NCBI RefSeq assembly: GCF_000429565.1
Contig: NZ_AUCC01000001.1
Coordinates: forward strand, 56,002 to 120,001
Direction of reading: 5' to 3'
DNA length: 64,000 nt
Source of the DNA: Arsenophonus nasoniae DSM 15247
GTDB lineage: Bacteria; Pseudomonadota; Gammaproteobacteria; Enterobacterales; Enterobacteriaceae
Shown: positions 42,720 to 52,816 of the stretch, in pieces
Position numbering within the stretch: the stretch's first letter is position 1
How the letters are laid out: each line of letters starts with the position of its first letter
The notes under the pieces: generated by a model
What the model saw: the letters and a program-made list of their open reading frames with translations, nothing else
Told to the model about the DNA's origin: nothing
Database searches by the model: none
Program-made: the position numbers and the translations under genes

Positions 42720-43366
42720 AGAAGGGAATGATCTTCGATCTTGACGGTGTTATTGTCGATACCGCTTTTTATCATTTTAAAGCTTGGCAATATCTGGCTA
42801 AACAAATCGATATTGATTTTGATGCAACGTTTAATGAAACCTTAAAAGGAATAAGCAGAGTTGAGTCATTGGAAAAAATTTTGCTTTATGGTGATAAAGT
42901 CGATGATTTTAGTGTGGCAGAAAAAAATATTCTGATGAACCGTAAAAATGATCACTATGTACAATCACTCAGGAAACTGACAGAGAAAAGTATTTTACTC
43001 GGAGTATTGCCTTTTATTCAGCAAGCAAAAAAAAAACAAATTCCTTGTGCGATTGCCTCTGCATCTAAAAATGCTACCATGATTCTTGAGCAACTTAATA
43101 TTAAAGATTATTTTGATGCCATTGTTGATCCTCACTCTTTGTCTAAAGGCAAGCCGGATCCCGAGATTTTTTTAACCGCTGCTAATTTAATCGATGTATT
43201 GCCGAGTGAAGCAATTGGTTTTGAAGATTCACAAGCTGGCATTGAAGCATTAAATAGAGCGAATATTTTTTCTGTCGGCATATCGCCGCAAGACAATTTA
43301 GTCGGTGCTGATTTACGCGTCGACTGTTTTGAAAACATTAATTTTGAGCAGCTATTGAATATGTAA
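42716..43366 (+). CDS. pgmB: Beta-phosphoglucomutase
   Basis: This HAD-superfamily enzyme converts beta-glucose 1-phosphate to glucose 6-phosphate. It is 216 residues. The catalytic aspartates Asp8 and Asp10 lie in IFDLDGVIVDTAFYH; the cap domain carries the GISRVESLEKIL motif; later motifs are AIASASKN and GFEDSQAGIEAL. Its ATG overlaps the phosphorylase stop (ATGA), so the two are coupled, completing the phosphorolytic pathway. Confidence 0.95.
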   Translation: MKKGMIFDLDGVIVDTAFYHFKAWQYLAKQIDIDFDATFNETLKGISRVESLEKILLYGDKVDDFSVAEKNILMNRKNDHYVQSLRKLTEKSILLGVLPFIQQAKKKQIPCAIASASKNATMILEQLNIKDYFDAIVDPHSLSKGKPDPEIFLTAANLIDVLPSEAIGFEDSQAGIEALNRANIFSVGISPQDNLVGADLRVDCFENINFEQLLNM

Positions 43367-43559
43367 GTAACCATATTCAATATATGATAAAAATTATGAG
43401 TATTTAATAAAATAACCAATCCTGCCATCTTTCGGCTAGGCAACAAAATTGTTGATATTATTTAAAATATCATTGATATATATGTTGCCTACCTGCCATT
43501 ACTTAGTTGTTTCTCTATTCATAATAACAATGATTAATAAACTTAATATTTTTCTGGTT

Positions 43560-43579
43560 GATAATGAGAATGATTCTCT
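43560..43579. promoter_or_regulatory. Fur box upstream of the siderophore locus
   Basis: GATAATGAGAATGATTCTC matches the 19-base Fur consensus at 16 positions. It lies 240 bases before the first siderophore gene and predicts iron repression. The rest of the 43367-43818 interval is AT-rich; a TAGGCAACA/TGTTGCCTA inverted repeat (about 43436-43490) may relate to termination of pgmB. Confidence 0.8.
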
Positions 43580-43818
43580 ATATCATTTGCATAAGTAAAC
43601 AAATGTCAATTTATTATAATTTAATGTAACTATTAGTCTAAATAATTAAATTTTAGTGAGCAAAATTTAAAACTAAAATTGGATGGTTGTATCCAAATTT
43701 CTATATTCAGAGGTTTCAATTATCACCTTATAAATCAATCAAATATTAAGCTTTAGCACCATTGCTTATGTTGATACATGAATGTTGAAAGGGATAGTAA
43801 ATAAAAGGGCTTTATTAA

Positions 43819-45651
43819 ATGAACTCACTATTTACAAAAGTAAAATCACAAACTTCACATCTGACTAAAAAGAATTGGTTATATGCAAACCAGCACCTAG
43901 TCGCCAAAATATTGCGTGAACTTTTTCACGAAAAAATAATTCAGCCACTAAATTGTGGTGATAGTTATTCGATTGAGATTGGCCAATCACACTATCGTTT
44001 TCAAGCGCAAAGCTATCAACTTGATCATTTAGATATTAATCCTACCTCGATAAGTAGAAGTAAAAATGGCCAACCACAAGTTATTGATGCCATCGCCCTT
44101 ATTATTGAATTATCGCCCTTATTGGATATTTCTGCTTCAATGCTACCTATCTATCTTGATGAAATATCCAGCACACTTTATGGTTATGCGTTTAAGTATC
44201 AAAATAATCGATTAACGGCACATGATCTGGTGCGAGCAGATTACCAAATAGTAGAAACTGCGATGACCGAGGGCCACCCAGTATTTATCGCAAATAATGG
44301 CAGGATCGGTTTTGATGCTGATGATTATTTACATTACGCACCAGAAAGCGCCAATCCAATCAAATTGGTCTGGATTGCAGCCCATCGTAATAAAACCGTT
44401 TTCTCCTCATTATCGTCATTCTCGTATTCGGCATTAATGGAACAAGAATTAGAGAAGTATTTGCTCACGCAATTTGCCCAATATATGCAGACATTAGATT
44501 TAGATTTAGCGGATTATTATTTAATGCCGCTACATCCCTGGCAATGGAAACATCGAATTGCAATTAGTTTTGCTGCTGATATTGCTAATCAAGATATTGT
44601 TTATTTGGGCGAAGGTCATCATGATTATCTGGCTCAACAATCTATTCGTACCTTTTTTAATATTAGCCAGCCGCAAAAAAATTATGTCAAAACGGCACTA
44701 TCAGTGCTGAATATGGGATTTATGCGTGGGTTAGATCCACATAGCATGGTTACGACACCCAGTGTAAATGAATGGCTTAATCATCTAGTTCAGTCTGATA
44801 ATTTTTTACAGCAAAAAGGGTTCACGATCCTGCGTGAGCATGCAGCAATAGGTTATTTTAATCCCTATTTTGAAATAGCGATTAAAAACAATAATCCGCA
44901 TAAAAAAATGTTATCAGCATTGTGGCGAGAAAGCCCAATGACCATGTTAAACAGCGATCAACGTTTGATGACTATGGCTTCATTATTACATCTTGATAAT
45001 CAAGGTAAAGCTGTTGTTGCTGCACTGATTGAAGATTCTGCTATTACCGTAGCAGATTGGATCTCACGTTATTTAGATGTTTATTTATCACCATTACTCC
45101 ATACTTTTTTTGCCTATGATTTGGTCTTTATGCCGCATGGTGAAAATTTGATGTTGGTGTTAGAAAACAATCAACCGGTAAAAATGTTAATGAAGGATAT
45201 TGGTGAAGAGATCGCTATTTTAAATAGTGATATTCAATTACCCAAAGAAATTGATTTTCTTCATGTTAAAGTCAAAGATGAGATGAAAATTAACTATATT
45301 CTGCTGGATATTTTTGACTGTTTTTTCCGTTATCTCGTCCCCCTACTGCAAAAACATCTTTCTTTCGCGGAAAGTCATTTTTGGCAATTAGTGGCTCAGT
45401 GTATCTATAACTACCAATCACAACATTTAGAACAAATAGAAAAATTCGAGAAGTTTGATCTGTTTCAGCCGGATTTTGTACGTATTTGTTTGAATCGGTT
45501 ACAAATGGCGAATAATCAGCAGATGATCGATCTTGATGATCGAGAAAAAAATCTGAAATTCGCCGAAAAATTGCGTAATCCACTCTATGCATTCCGTGAT
45601 AACTATGCAGTTACGGTGCAGATGAACAAGACAATAACAATATCGAACTGA
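43819..45651 (+). CDS. IucA/IucC-family NIS siderophore synthetase
   Basis: This 610-residue NRPS-independent siderophore synthetase condenses a carboxylate with an amine or hydroxylamine using ATP. Family motifs in order: EGHPVFIANNGRIGF (ATP site), LMPLHPWQWKH, QSIRTFFNIS, KTALSVLNMGFMRGL, HGENLMLVLENN and MKDIGEEIAI. It is similar along its length to the C-terminal part of the DfoC-like protein at 55745-58135, so the two are paralogs. It heads the locus after the Fur box and is followed 37 bases later by the receptor gene. Its specific substrate is not evident. Confidence 0.9.
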   Translation: MNSLFTKVKSQTSHLTKKNWLYANQHLVAKILRELFHEKIIQPLNCGDSYSIEIGQSHYRFQAQSYQLDHLDINPTSISRSKNGQPQVIDAIALIIELSPLLDISASMLPIYLDEISSTLYGYAFKYQNNRLTAHDLVRADYQIVETAMTEGHPVFIANNGRIGFDADDYLHYAPESANPIKLVWIAAHRNKTVFSSLSSFSYSALMEQELEKYLLTQFAQYMQTLDLDLADYYLMPLHPWQWKHRIAISFAADIANQDIVYLGEGHHDYLAQQSIRTFFNISQPQKNYVKTALSVLNMGFMRGLDPHSMVTTPSVNEWLNHLVQSDNFLQQKGFTILREHAAIGYFNPYFEIAIKNNNPHKKMLSALWRESPMTMLNSDQRLMTMASLLHLDNQGKAVVAALIEDSAITVADWISRYLDVYLSPLLHTFFAYDLVFMPHGENLMLVLENNQPVKMLMKDIGEEIAILNSDIQLPKEIDFLHVKVKDEMKINYILLDIFDCFFRYLVPLLQKHLSFAESHFWQLVAQCIYNYQSQHLEQIEKFEKFDLFQPDFVRICLNRLQMANNQQMIDLDDREKNLKFAEKLRNPLYAFRDNYAVTVQMNKTITISN

Positions 45652-45688
45652 TTATAACAATAAATAATTTTAGGGATGGGATGAGAAA

Positions 45689-47890
45689 ATGGTTAACCCA
45701 CATTTGTATCATGATAGGGTGACATTGAAGAAGATATTATCTTTGATGGTGCCACTATTTATATCAGGGAACAATTCTGCTTTAGCCGCAGAAAAGTCGG
45801 CTATAAATGACGATATTATTATTATAACCGGCAAAGCAGAAGCAACAGGCATCACTGAAGACAGCAAAATGTATAATACTTCATCGATGTCAACCGCCAC
45901 CGGATTAAATCTTTCGGCGCGTGAAACACCGCAAAGTGTGAGTGTGCTTACCAAGCAACGAATGCTAGATCAGGATCTTAAGAATGTTACCAGTGCAGTG
46001 GATAATATTACTGGCATCAGTGTGCGGCAATCAGATAGCGATCGTTTTAGTTTTACATCGCGGGGAATGCGGATTAAAAATATTCTGCGTGATGGTGTAG
46101 CGACCTATTATGATACGCGCTTTAATTATGGCGATAACTTATTGGATACAATCTTATTTGATCGGATTGAAGTTGTTCGCGGTGCGGCCGGTTTAATGGT
46201 CGGGCCAGGCCAGCCTTCAGCAGTAATAAATTTGATCCGTAAGCGACCAACTCGCGATTTCCGTGGCGAAGTGATGATGGCAGTCGGTTCCTGGGATAAG
46301 TGGAGAACCGGGCTTGATTTGTCTGGGCCTTTAAATGCGGCAGGTACGGTGAGAGGGCGATTTATTACCGCTTACCAACGCAACAATGCTTTTATTGATC
46401 GTGAACAACATGAACGATATCCATTTTATGGCATTGTCGAGATAGACTTAACTGCTAATACCTTGTTAACAATAGGTGCTGATTACCAATTTAATCACAC
46501 TCGCCAGGGTATGTTTGGCGGCTTACCGATTTTCTTCTCCGACGGAAGTAAAACCGATTATAAGCGTCATACCAGTTATGCGCCGGATTGGGCATTTTCC
46601 AAGGTTCGTTCATTCTCAATGTTTACCAGCTTACAGCATCAATTTGCTAATAATTGGAGTATGAAAGGAACGTTTACTTACGATAATAATACCCTCGATC
46701 AAAAAGTATTATGGGCCACCGGATACCCCAATCCTAACAATAATCAGGGTATGTATCCAGGGAGTATGACCTTGATTGATGGTAGTCGCCGTCAAACTAG
46801 TTTTGATTTACAACTGAATGGTGATTATGGCTTATTCAGTCGTACCCATCATGCGAGTTTTGGGATTAATTATCAAAAACAGCATTTTCAAAACGATTAT
46901 TACAGTGCGTTATGTATGCTGAAGAAAACTTGTAAATCCTTAGGCGATTTTCGCGAATCTAACTGGAATTATCCGCAACCCTCTTGGTCAAAGTCTCGTA
47001 CCTATGGTTCAAAAGGCTATATTGAACAAACGGCGGGTTATGCAGTGACTCAACTCTCATTAATGGATCCTGTAACCCTCATTCTTGGTGGCCGGCTAAC
47101 CAGTTGGAAAACCCGCGGTGATGATTTCAATCAGCCCAAAAATGGCAGTTATAGCGATCAATTTGTGCCGTATGGTGGATTAATTTACGATATTGCGCCA
47201 GATATCTCTATATATGGTAGTTATACCCAAATCTTTGATCCAGAAAGCCGGGTTGATCGCAATGGGCAACTACTTAAACCGGTTAGCGGAGAAAATTTTG
47301 AGCTAGGAATAAAGGGTATTGCGATGGATAATAGTGTCGATTATTCATTAGCGCTATTTGAGATCCGGCAGAATAACTTTACCCAATTAGATAGTAATGC
47401 GCCGCCACGCCCGGATGGCTCAAGAGTTTATTACGCTATTGATGGCGTTAAAACCCGAGGCTTTGAAGTTGAAGTCAGCGGTCAGCTCACTGATGATTGG
47501 AAAATTTATGCCGGTTATACTCAGTTCCGCGGCACAGATAGGGATGGAAAACGGATCAATAGAGAAATACCAAATAGATTATTTAAACTGTTTACCACTT
47601 ATACGTTGCCGGGTGCAATGAGCAATCTGACAATTGGCGGTGGTGTTAACTGGCAAGGTAGTACTTGGCAACTGCTCGATGGGCCGGTTAAGAAGCAAGT
47701 GAAGGTTGAACAAGCGAGCTTTGCTGTTGTTAATTTAATGGGACGTTATCAATTTACACCGGCGCTTTCGCTAACGGTTAATTTGAATAATTTGTTTGAT
47801 AAGACTTATTACACGCAATTTGGTGATTACAAACAATATTATTATGGTGCTCCGCGTAATATTGAAGCGACGCTAAATTATCAGTTTTAA
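45689..47890 (+). CDS. TonB-dependent hydroxamate siderophore receptor
   Basis: This 733-residue outer-membrane receptor of the FhuE/FoxA/FpvA type has a signal peptide (to about residue 33, ending ALA). A TonB-box-like region with DDIIIITGKAEA leads to the plug domain (ARETPQSVSVLTKQRMLDQD onward; VVRGAAGLMVGPGQPSAVIN) and a 22-strand barrel. The C-terminus ends with the usual aromatic residue (NYQF). It lies within the biosynthetic/uptake locus, so it probably imports the ferric form of the locally made hydroxamate. Confidence 0.92.
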   Translation: MVNPHLYHDRVTLKKILSLMVPLFISGNNSALAAEKSAINDDIIIITGKAEATGITEDSKMYNTSSMSTATGLNLSARETPQSVSVLTKQRMLDQDLKNVTSAVDNITGISVRQSDSDRFSFTSRGMRIKNILRDGVATYYDTRFNYGDNLLDTILFDRIEVVRGAAGLMVGPGQPSAVINLIRKRPTRDFRGEVMMAVGSWDKWRTGLDLSGPLNAAGTVRGRFITAYQRNNAFIDREQHERYPFYGIVEIDLTANTLLTIGADYQFNHTRQGMFGGLPIFFSDGSKTDYKRHTSYAPDWAFSKVRSFSMFTSLQHQFANNWSMKGTFTYDNNTLDQKVLWATGYPNPNNNQGMYPGSMTLIDGSRRQTSFDLQLNGDYGLFSRTHHASFGINYQKQHFQNDYYSALCMLKKTCKSLGDFRESNWNYPQPSWSKSRTYGSKGYIEQTAGYAVTQLSLMDPVTLILGGRLTSWKTRGDDFNQPKNGSYSDQFVPYGGLIYDIAPDISIYGSYTQIFDPESRVDRNGQLLKPVSGENFELGIKGIAMDNSVDYSLALFEIRQNNFTQLDSNAPPRPDGSRVYYAIDGVKTRGFEVEVSGQLTDDWKIYAGYTQFRGTDRDGKRINREIPNRLFKLFTTYTLPGAMSNLTIGGGVNWQGSTWQLLDGPVKKQVKVEQASFAVVNLMGRYQFTPALSLTVNLNNLFDKTYYTQFGDYKQYYYGAPRNIEATLNYQF

Positions 47891-47919
47891 TTAAATAATA
47901 GATTTAAAGGTTATCAATA

Positions 47920-48963
47920 ATGGTACTGCTGCGACAACGATTAGCATCTTATAAAATGGGGTTCACAGTACCATTAATATTGCTGATAATTTTATTAACC
48001 GCTTGTGATAAACCGCCGGTAGTAACAAATTTACCGCCAGATACTATTGGCTATCCCAAAACGATTATTACCGCGCTAGGGAAAGCAGAAATTAACCAAC
48101 AGCCGCAACGGATTGTGGCCTTGGGAAGTGGTAGTGAGGATATCTTATTAGCACTCGGGATCGTGCCTATAGCGATTGAATCTCATTACTGGGGGGGCGA
48201 TGCACAAGGATATTTACCCTGGTTTAAGGAAGAGGTTGAACGGCGTGGCGCTCGATTACCCGTGATCATTGAAATGTATCCTGAATTGGATATAGAAAAA
48301 ATTATAAAATTAAAACCTGATTTAATTCTGGCAACCCAATCTGGCATCACCCAAGCGGATTTTAACTCTTTATCTTATTTTGCGCCTGTGGTGACCTATC
48401 CAGCTAAACCATGGCAAACAACACCACAACAGCAAATTAAATTAATTGCTAATGCCTTGGATAAACAACCGCAGGGAAAGAAATTATGTGCTGAACTTGA
48501 TGCGATGTTAGCCGCAGCCGGTCATCGTATTCCTAATATACAAGACTATCAGTTTGCCTATATTAAGGCAGGGACAACCGCCAATAGTTTATCCATTTAT
48601 GTAAAAAATGATCCGCGGGTTGACACCTTGGTTCATATAGGCTTGTCATTATTGCCATTGGCAAAAACAGTCACCGCTGCCTTTGGTAATTTTGCTGTCA
48701 ATATTGGTCTAGAAAATGCCGACTTACTGAATGATGCTGATATTTTGTTAACCTGGTATAACAGCGAAAAAGAGCGACAAGAGACCGAATCTTTACCGCT
48801 ATTCCAATCGATACGCGCAGTTCGTCAGGGAGTCTATATGCCATTAACGGATCAAACGCTGGTCATGTCGATGTCGTATGGCTCACCACTGAGTTTACGC
48901 TGGGGATTACCAAAATTTATGTCATTACTGCAGCAGGAGTTAGCTAAATATGATAAACCCTAA
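47920..48963 (+). CDS. Ferric-siderophore periplasmic binding lipoprotein
   Basis: This is a 347-residue class III (FhuD/FecB-like) substrate-binding protein. The lipobox LLTAC places the lipidated cysteine at residue 29, so it is membrane-tethered in this Gram-negative host. The family core shows PQRIVALGSGSEDILLALGI, LDIEKIIKLKPDLILATQ and a long helix linking two lobes. It overlaps the first permease gene by 14 bases. It is expected to hand the ferric siderophore to the two downstream permeases. Confidence 0.9.
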   Translation: MVLLRQRLASYKMGFTVPLILLIILLTACDKPPVVTNLPPDTIGYPKTIITALGKAEINQQPQRIVALGSGSEDILLALGIVPIAIESHYWGGDAQGYLPWFKEEVERRGARLPVIIEMYPELDIEKIIKLKPDLILATQSGITQADFNSLSYFAPVVTYPAKPWQTTPQQQIKLIANALDKQPQGKKLCAELDAMLAAAGHRIPNIQDYQFAYIKAGTTANSLSIYVKNDPRVDTLVHIGLSLLPLAKTVTAAFGNFAVNIGLENADLLNDADILLTWYNSEKERQETESLPLFQSIRAVRQGVYMPLTDQTLVMSMSYGSPLSLRWGLPKFMSLLQQELAKYDKP

Positions 48964-49960
48964 ACGACGAATTTCCCGCCTGCTGGGATTAATATTAATG
49001 TTGCTATTAACCTGCCTTTGTATTTTGGCCAGTTTAAGTTTTGGTTCAAAACCCTTGCCATTATCAGCCGTTTGGCAACATTATTGCTATAACAGTCAAA
49101 TTAATTATTATGATTTAGTCATTAACGCTCGAGAATCACGCACCTTTATTGGGTTAATGGCCGGCGCTGCATTAGCATTAGCAGGCGCAGTGGCGCAAGG
49201 ATTGCTACGTAATCCGCTTGGTGATCCCGGTTTATTAGGCATTAACGCCGGCGCCGCGACCGCAGTGGTTTTTTGTTCTTTTGTACCTGCATTAACCAAT
49301 GTCTCACATTTTTGGGCCGCTTTTATTGGTGCCAGTTTATCAACTTTACTGTTTTATTTTATCAGTGGTAGTAGTCGTAATACCAATCCGGTAAGGCTAA
49401 TCTTAACTGGCGTTGCTATCAATGCTTGTTTATTAGCGCTAGTGCAGGGCGTTATTCTAATCAACCCCCAAGCGATGGATAATTATCGTTTTTGGAGTAT
49501 GGGCGCTTTAAATTCAATGTCATTAACTGAAGCTGGCTGGCTAATCCCCTATTTATTAGTGGCTATTAGTTTAACATTTTCACTGAGTGCGGCATTAAAT
49601 ATTATGGTTTTTGGTGATGGCATTGTGCATTCGCTCGGCGGCAATGTTGCGCGTACCCGTCTATTGGCGCTATTAAGTGTCAGCATGCTAGCCGCTGTAG
49701 CAACCGCAATGGCAGGTCCAATTGCTTTTATCGGTTTGGCCGCGCCCCATTTAATGCGCACCTGGATAGGCAGTGATTTCCGTTGGCTGTTACCTTATAG
49801 CATGTTTGCCGGTTCATGTTTGTTGTTAATCTCTGATGTGATAGCACGGTTAGTCATTGCACCAGAAGAATTGATGGTCGGTATTATCACCGCAGCAATT
49901 GGTGCTCCTTTGCTTTATTGGGTAGCTAAAAAACCAACCGCTAGCAGAATGATAGAGTAA
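48950..49960 (+). CDS. FecCD-family iron-siderophore permease, subunit 1
   Basis: This 336-residue BtuC/FecCD-type inner-membrane permease has about ten helices. Motifs are RESRTFIGLMAGAALALAGA, QGLLRNPLGDPGLLGINAGA and the coupling-helix region GPIAFIGLAAPHLMRTWIG. It overlaps the binding-protein gene and precedes subunit 2 by 3 bases. It forms a heterodimer with the next protein, by family analogy. Confidence 0.92.
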   Translation: MINPKRRISRLLGLILMLLLTCLCILASLSFGSKPLPLSAVWQHYCYNSQINYYDLVINARESRTFIGLMAGAALALAGAVAQGLLRNPLGDPGLLGINAGAATAVVFCSFVPALTNVSHFWAAFIGASLSTLLFYFISGSSRNTNPVRLILTGVAINACLLALVQGVILINPQAMDNYRFWSMGALNSMSLTEAGWLIPYLLVAISLTFSLSAALNIMVFGDGIVHSLGGNVARTRLLALLSVSMLAAVATAMAGPIAFIGLAAPHLMRTWIGSDFRWLLPYSMFAGSCLLLISDVIARLVIAPEELMVGIITAAIGAPLLYWVAKKPTASRMIE

Positions 49961-49963
49961 AAT

Positions 49964-51010
49964 ATGATGCAGATCGATTTGTCAGCGAAAAAAGTGAGCA
50001 CTAAAACATTTGGTGTCGCCAATATACGATTTATTACTCCGTCATGGCAGACATCTAGTAGAATTTTATTCTTACTTCTGTTGTTAGTATTGTTTTTGTA
50101 TCTCACTTTAGCCATTGGGCGAGAAGGGTTGGATAATCCTTGGTTAGAGATAAAAACCCGCTATCAGCAATTTATTCTATTGCAGATCCGTTTACCTAGA
50201 GCTTTAGTTGCCATCGGTGCCGGTATGACGCTGGCGCTTTCCGGTGCGCTTTTTCAGATCACCACCCGTAACGCATTAGCAAGTCCAGATATTATTGGGA
50301 TTAATGCCGGCGCCGCTGTTGGCATTATGGCGGCACTATTATTCTGGCCAGATGTCGTACCTGTTTCTATTGGCGCATTGAGCGGCGCCGTGGTTGCCGT
50401 ATTATTGGTTTATCTTGCTAATGGTGCCGTAAGTGGCGAGATCCAAACGACTAAAATTGTGCTTTCAGGTATTGCTGTTGCGGCTTTATCTATGGCTTTA
50501 GTTGATTTTGCTATTTCGAATACGCGTATTGAGCAGGCACAACAAATTCGGTCACTGTTAAGTGGTAGTTTGGCTAATCGGGGTTGGCAGGATGTGGTGC
50601 TAATTAGCGGTATGTTGGTTTTTATACCTATTCTGTTTTGGTTGGGTAAGCAGTTGAACTATATCAGTTTAGGTAATGATATTGCGATTACACTCGGTGT
50701 TCCTGTTCGTTTGGTGCAAATCATCAGCATACTGATAGCGATTATTTTTGCCACCCTGTCCGTATTAGTTGTTGGGCCGGTTGCTTTTGTGGCACTAGCA
50801 GCACCGCAAATTGCCAGGCGGATCATTTTGCATAAAGGTGTTGCGCTATTTTGTTCGATGCTAGTGGGCGCTTTATTAATGCTGTGCGCTGATTTTATTA
50901 CGTTAATATTGCCAACGCCTGGGCGTTTAACGGTAGGTTTAGTCACGGCAGCAATGGGTGGGATTTATTTAATGTATTTATTGCATATGGAATTTAGGAG
51001 AATAAGCTAA
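49964..51010 (+). CDS. FecCD-family iron-siderophore permease, subunit 2
   Basis: This 348-residue FecD-like permease has about ten transmembrane segments after a short cytoplasmic N-terminus. Motifs: RLPRALVAIGAGMTLALSGA, NALASPDIIGINAGAAVG and VVGPVAFVALAAPQIARR. The stop overlaps the ATPase start by one base. Together with subunit 1 and the ATPase it completes a standard ferric-siderophore ABC importer. Confidence 0.92.
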   Translation: MMQIDLSAKKVSTKTFGVANIRFITPSWQTSSRILFLLLLLVLFLYLTLAIGREGLDNPWLEIKTRYQQFILLQIRLPRALVAIGAGMTLALSGALFQITTRNALASPDIIGINAGAAVGIMAALLFWPDVVPVSIGALSGAVVAVLLVYLANGAVSGEIQTTKIVLSGIAVAALSMALVDFAISNTRIEQAQQIRSLLSGSLANRGWQDVVLISGMLVFIPILFWLGKQLNYISLGNDIAITLGVPVRLVQIISILIAIIFATLSVLVVGPVAFVALAAPQIARRIILHKGVALFCSMLVGALLMLCADFITLILPTPGRLTVGLVTAAMGGIYLMYLLHMEFRRIS

Positions 51011-51825
51011 TGGTATCATCCACTCATTCTCCCTTGGTTGCTTCACGGCTGACAGCCCGTGATGTCTCTGTTGGATATGGCAAAAAAAGCATCATTAAAG
51101 AGGTAAATATAGCTATTTATGATAATGAATTTAGTGTCATTATCGGACCTAATGGCTGTGGTAAATCAACCTTATTAAAAACCTTTAGCCGTATTATGCA
51201 ACCGCAGTGTGGTGAAATTCGATTGGATGGTAAGGATGTTTTCCACGCTAAACCTAAATGGGTTGCCCGGCAGCTCTCATTATTAGCGCAAGGCGCGATT
51301 ATCACTGAACCGTTAACTATCTATGAACTCGTTTCCCGCGGTCGTTATCCTTATCAATCTTTTTTATTTCAGTGGTCAACTGAAGATGAACGGGCGGTGC
51401 AAGATGCGTTAAAGGCGGTTGATCTTTGGCCTATGGCACAAAAATTAGTCAGTGAATTATCAGGCGGTCAACGTCAGCGTGTCTGGTTTGCGATGACACT
51501 TGCTCAGCAAACTCCGATCATTTTATTAGATGAGCCAACAACCTATTTAGATATCGCTCATCAAATTGAAATGCTTGATCTTTGCCAACGTTTGCATCAG
51601 CAAGGAAAAACGTTAGTTTTGGTACTGCATGACATTAATCTGGCTTTACGCTATGCCTCGCGTCTAATTATGATGAAAGAGGGGCAGATTTATGCTGAAG
51701 GTAAACCTGAAAAAATTATTACCGAACAGAATATTAAAAATGTATTTGGTTTACCTTGTCGCATTATTTCAGATCCTGAATCGGGTAAACCACTAATTAT
51801 TCCAAAATATAAAATCAATAAATAA
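51010..51825 (+). CDS. Iron-siderophore ABC transporter ATPase
   Basis: This 271-residue FecE/FhuC-like ATPase shows Walker A GPNGCGKST, the Q-loop near SLLAQGA, the ABC signature LSGGQRQRV, Walker B IILLDEPT and the switch histidine in VLVLHDINLALRYA. It is cytoplasmic, bound to the two permeases, and is the last gene of the transporter block; fhuF follows 65 bases later. Confidence 0.95.
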   Translation: MVSSTHSPLVASRLTARDVSVGYGKKSIIKEVNIAIYDNEFSVIIGPNGCGKSTLLKTFSRIMQPQCGEIRLDGKDVFHAKPKWVARQLSLLAQGAIITEPLTIYELVSRGRYPYQSFLFQWSTEDERAVQDALKAVDLWPMAQKLVSELSGGQRQRVWFAMTLAQQTPIILLDEPTTYLDIAHQIEMLDLCQRLHQQGKTLVLVLHDINLALRYASRLIMMKEGQIYAEGKPEKIITEQNIKNVFGLPCRIISDPESGKPLIIPKYKINK

Positions 51826-51890
51826 CCAACAAGATATTTTATTATATTTTAGTATTGGCAATATAAAATTGGAAAATCGGAGAATATGGC

Positions 51891-52664
51891 ATGGGAAATA
51901 AAAATAATCAAAGTTCCATAGCTATTATACCTAAAATTGAAATAGCAGATATTACTAAGTTATTTGATAGTAAATTCAGCCATTTTAATTCTTCATTTAA
52001 AGTGAATGCAGAAAATATAACTACCAATAGTATGGAATTTTATCAATGGTCAAAGGAAAAACAGTTTTTGTCATTAATGGATCGCTATCAATATGAATAC
52101 TATGGTAATAGTAGTCAACATGTTAATCAGAAGGGTCTCTATTCTTTATGGGCTCAATGGTATTTTGGCTTAGTGATTCCGCCTATGATGTTGATGCTAT
52201 TAGAGTATCCGCAGGCGATTAATACCAGTTATCATCGTTTCCGCGTTGAATTTCATGCCAGTGGTCGGCCTAATATTGTTCATTATCAGCTAGCATGGAT
52301 GGCTAAACCTTTATCTTTATTAGAGCGTTATCATGATCTATTACAGCAGCATATTATTCCAGTCTCTAACAAAATAGAATTTTATCGTGGTATCAATGGC
52401 CGTTTATTATGGAATAATATTGGCTACATTATGTATTGGTATTTAATGAATTTCAAAGAAAAACTAGACGCGGATCAGTATAATAATTTAATTAATATGC
52501 TTTTTTTTGAAAAAAAAATGTTAAATAAGCAAGATAACCCGCTTTATCGTACCATTATTGTTAGAAATAATGTCATACAACGGCGTAGCTGCTGTCAGAG
52601 AAACAAATTACCCGGTGTCGGTAATTGCCATGATTGCCCTCTTGAGGTGATGGCATCAATTTAA
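51891..52664 (+). CDS. FhuF-like siderophore-iron reductase
   Basis: This 257-residue cytoplasmic 2Fe-2S protein is predicted to reduce ferric hydroxamate and release iron. The diagnostic C-terminal C-C-x10-C-x2-C motif is present as CCQRNKLPGVGNCHDC. The ATG at 51891 has GGAG upstream. Its place between the ABC importer and the biosynthetic genes fits a complete synthesis-uptake-release unit. I would not assign the fhuF symbol because several paralogous reductases exist. Confidence 0.88.
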   Translation: MGNKNNQSSIAIIPKIEIADITKLFDSKFSHFNSSFKVNAENITTNSMEFYQWSKEKQFLSLMDRYQYEYYGNSSQHVNQKGLYSLWAQWYFGLVIPPMMLMLLEYPQAINTSYHRFRVEFHASGRPNIVHYQLAWMAKPLSLLERYHDLLQQHIIPVSNKIEFYRGINGRLLWNNIGYIMYWYLMNFKEKLDADQYNNLINMLFFEKKMLNKQDNPLYRTIIVRNNVIQRRSCCQRNKLPGVGNCHDCPLEVMASI

Positions 52665-52816
52665 TTTATTAAATTTACTGCTTATTTAAAATAAAAATAA
52701 TTATTTGTTAGTTTTGTACCGCTTTATTAAATGATTAATGTAAGGCATTTAATCTATTTAAAAATAATGTTGAGCAATTATTTTAGCAAATTACTATACA
52801 AGAGTAAGGATATACA

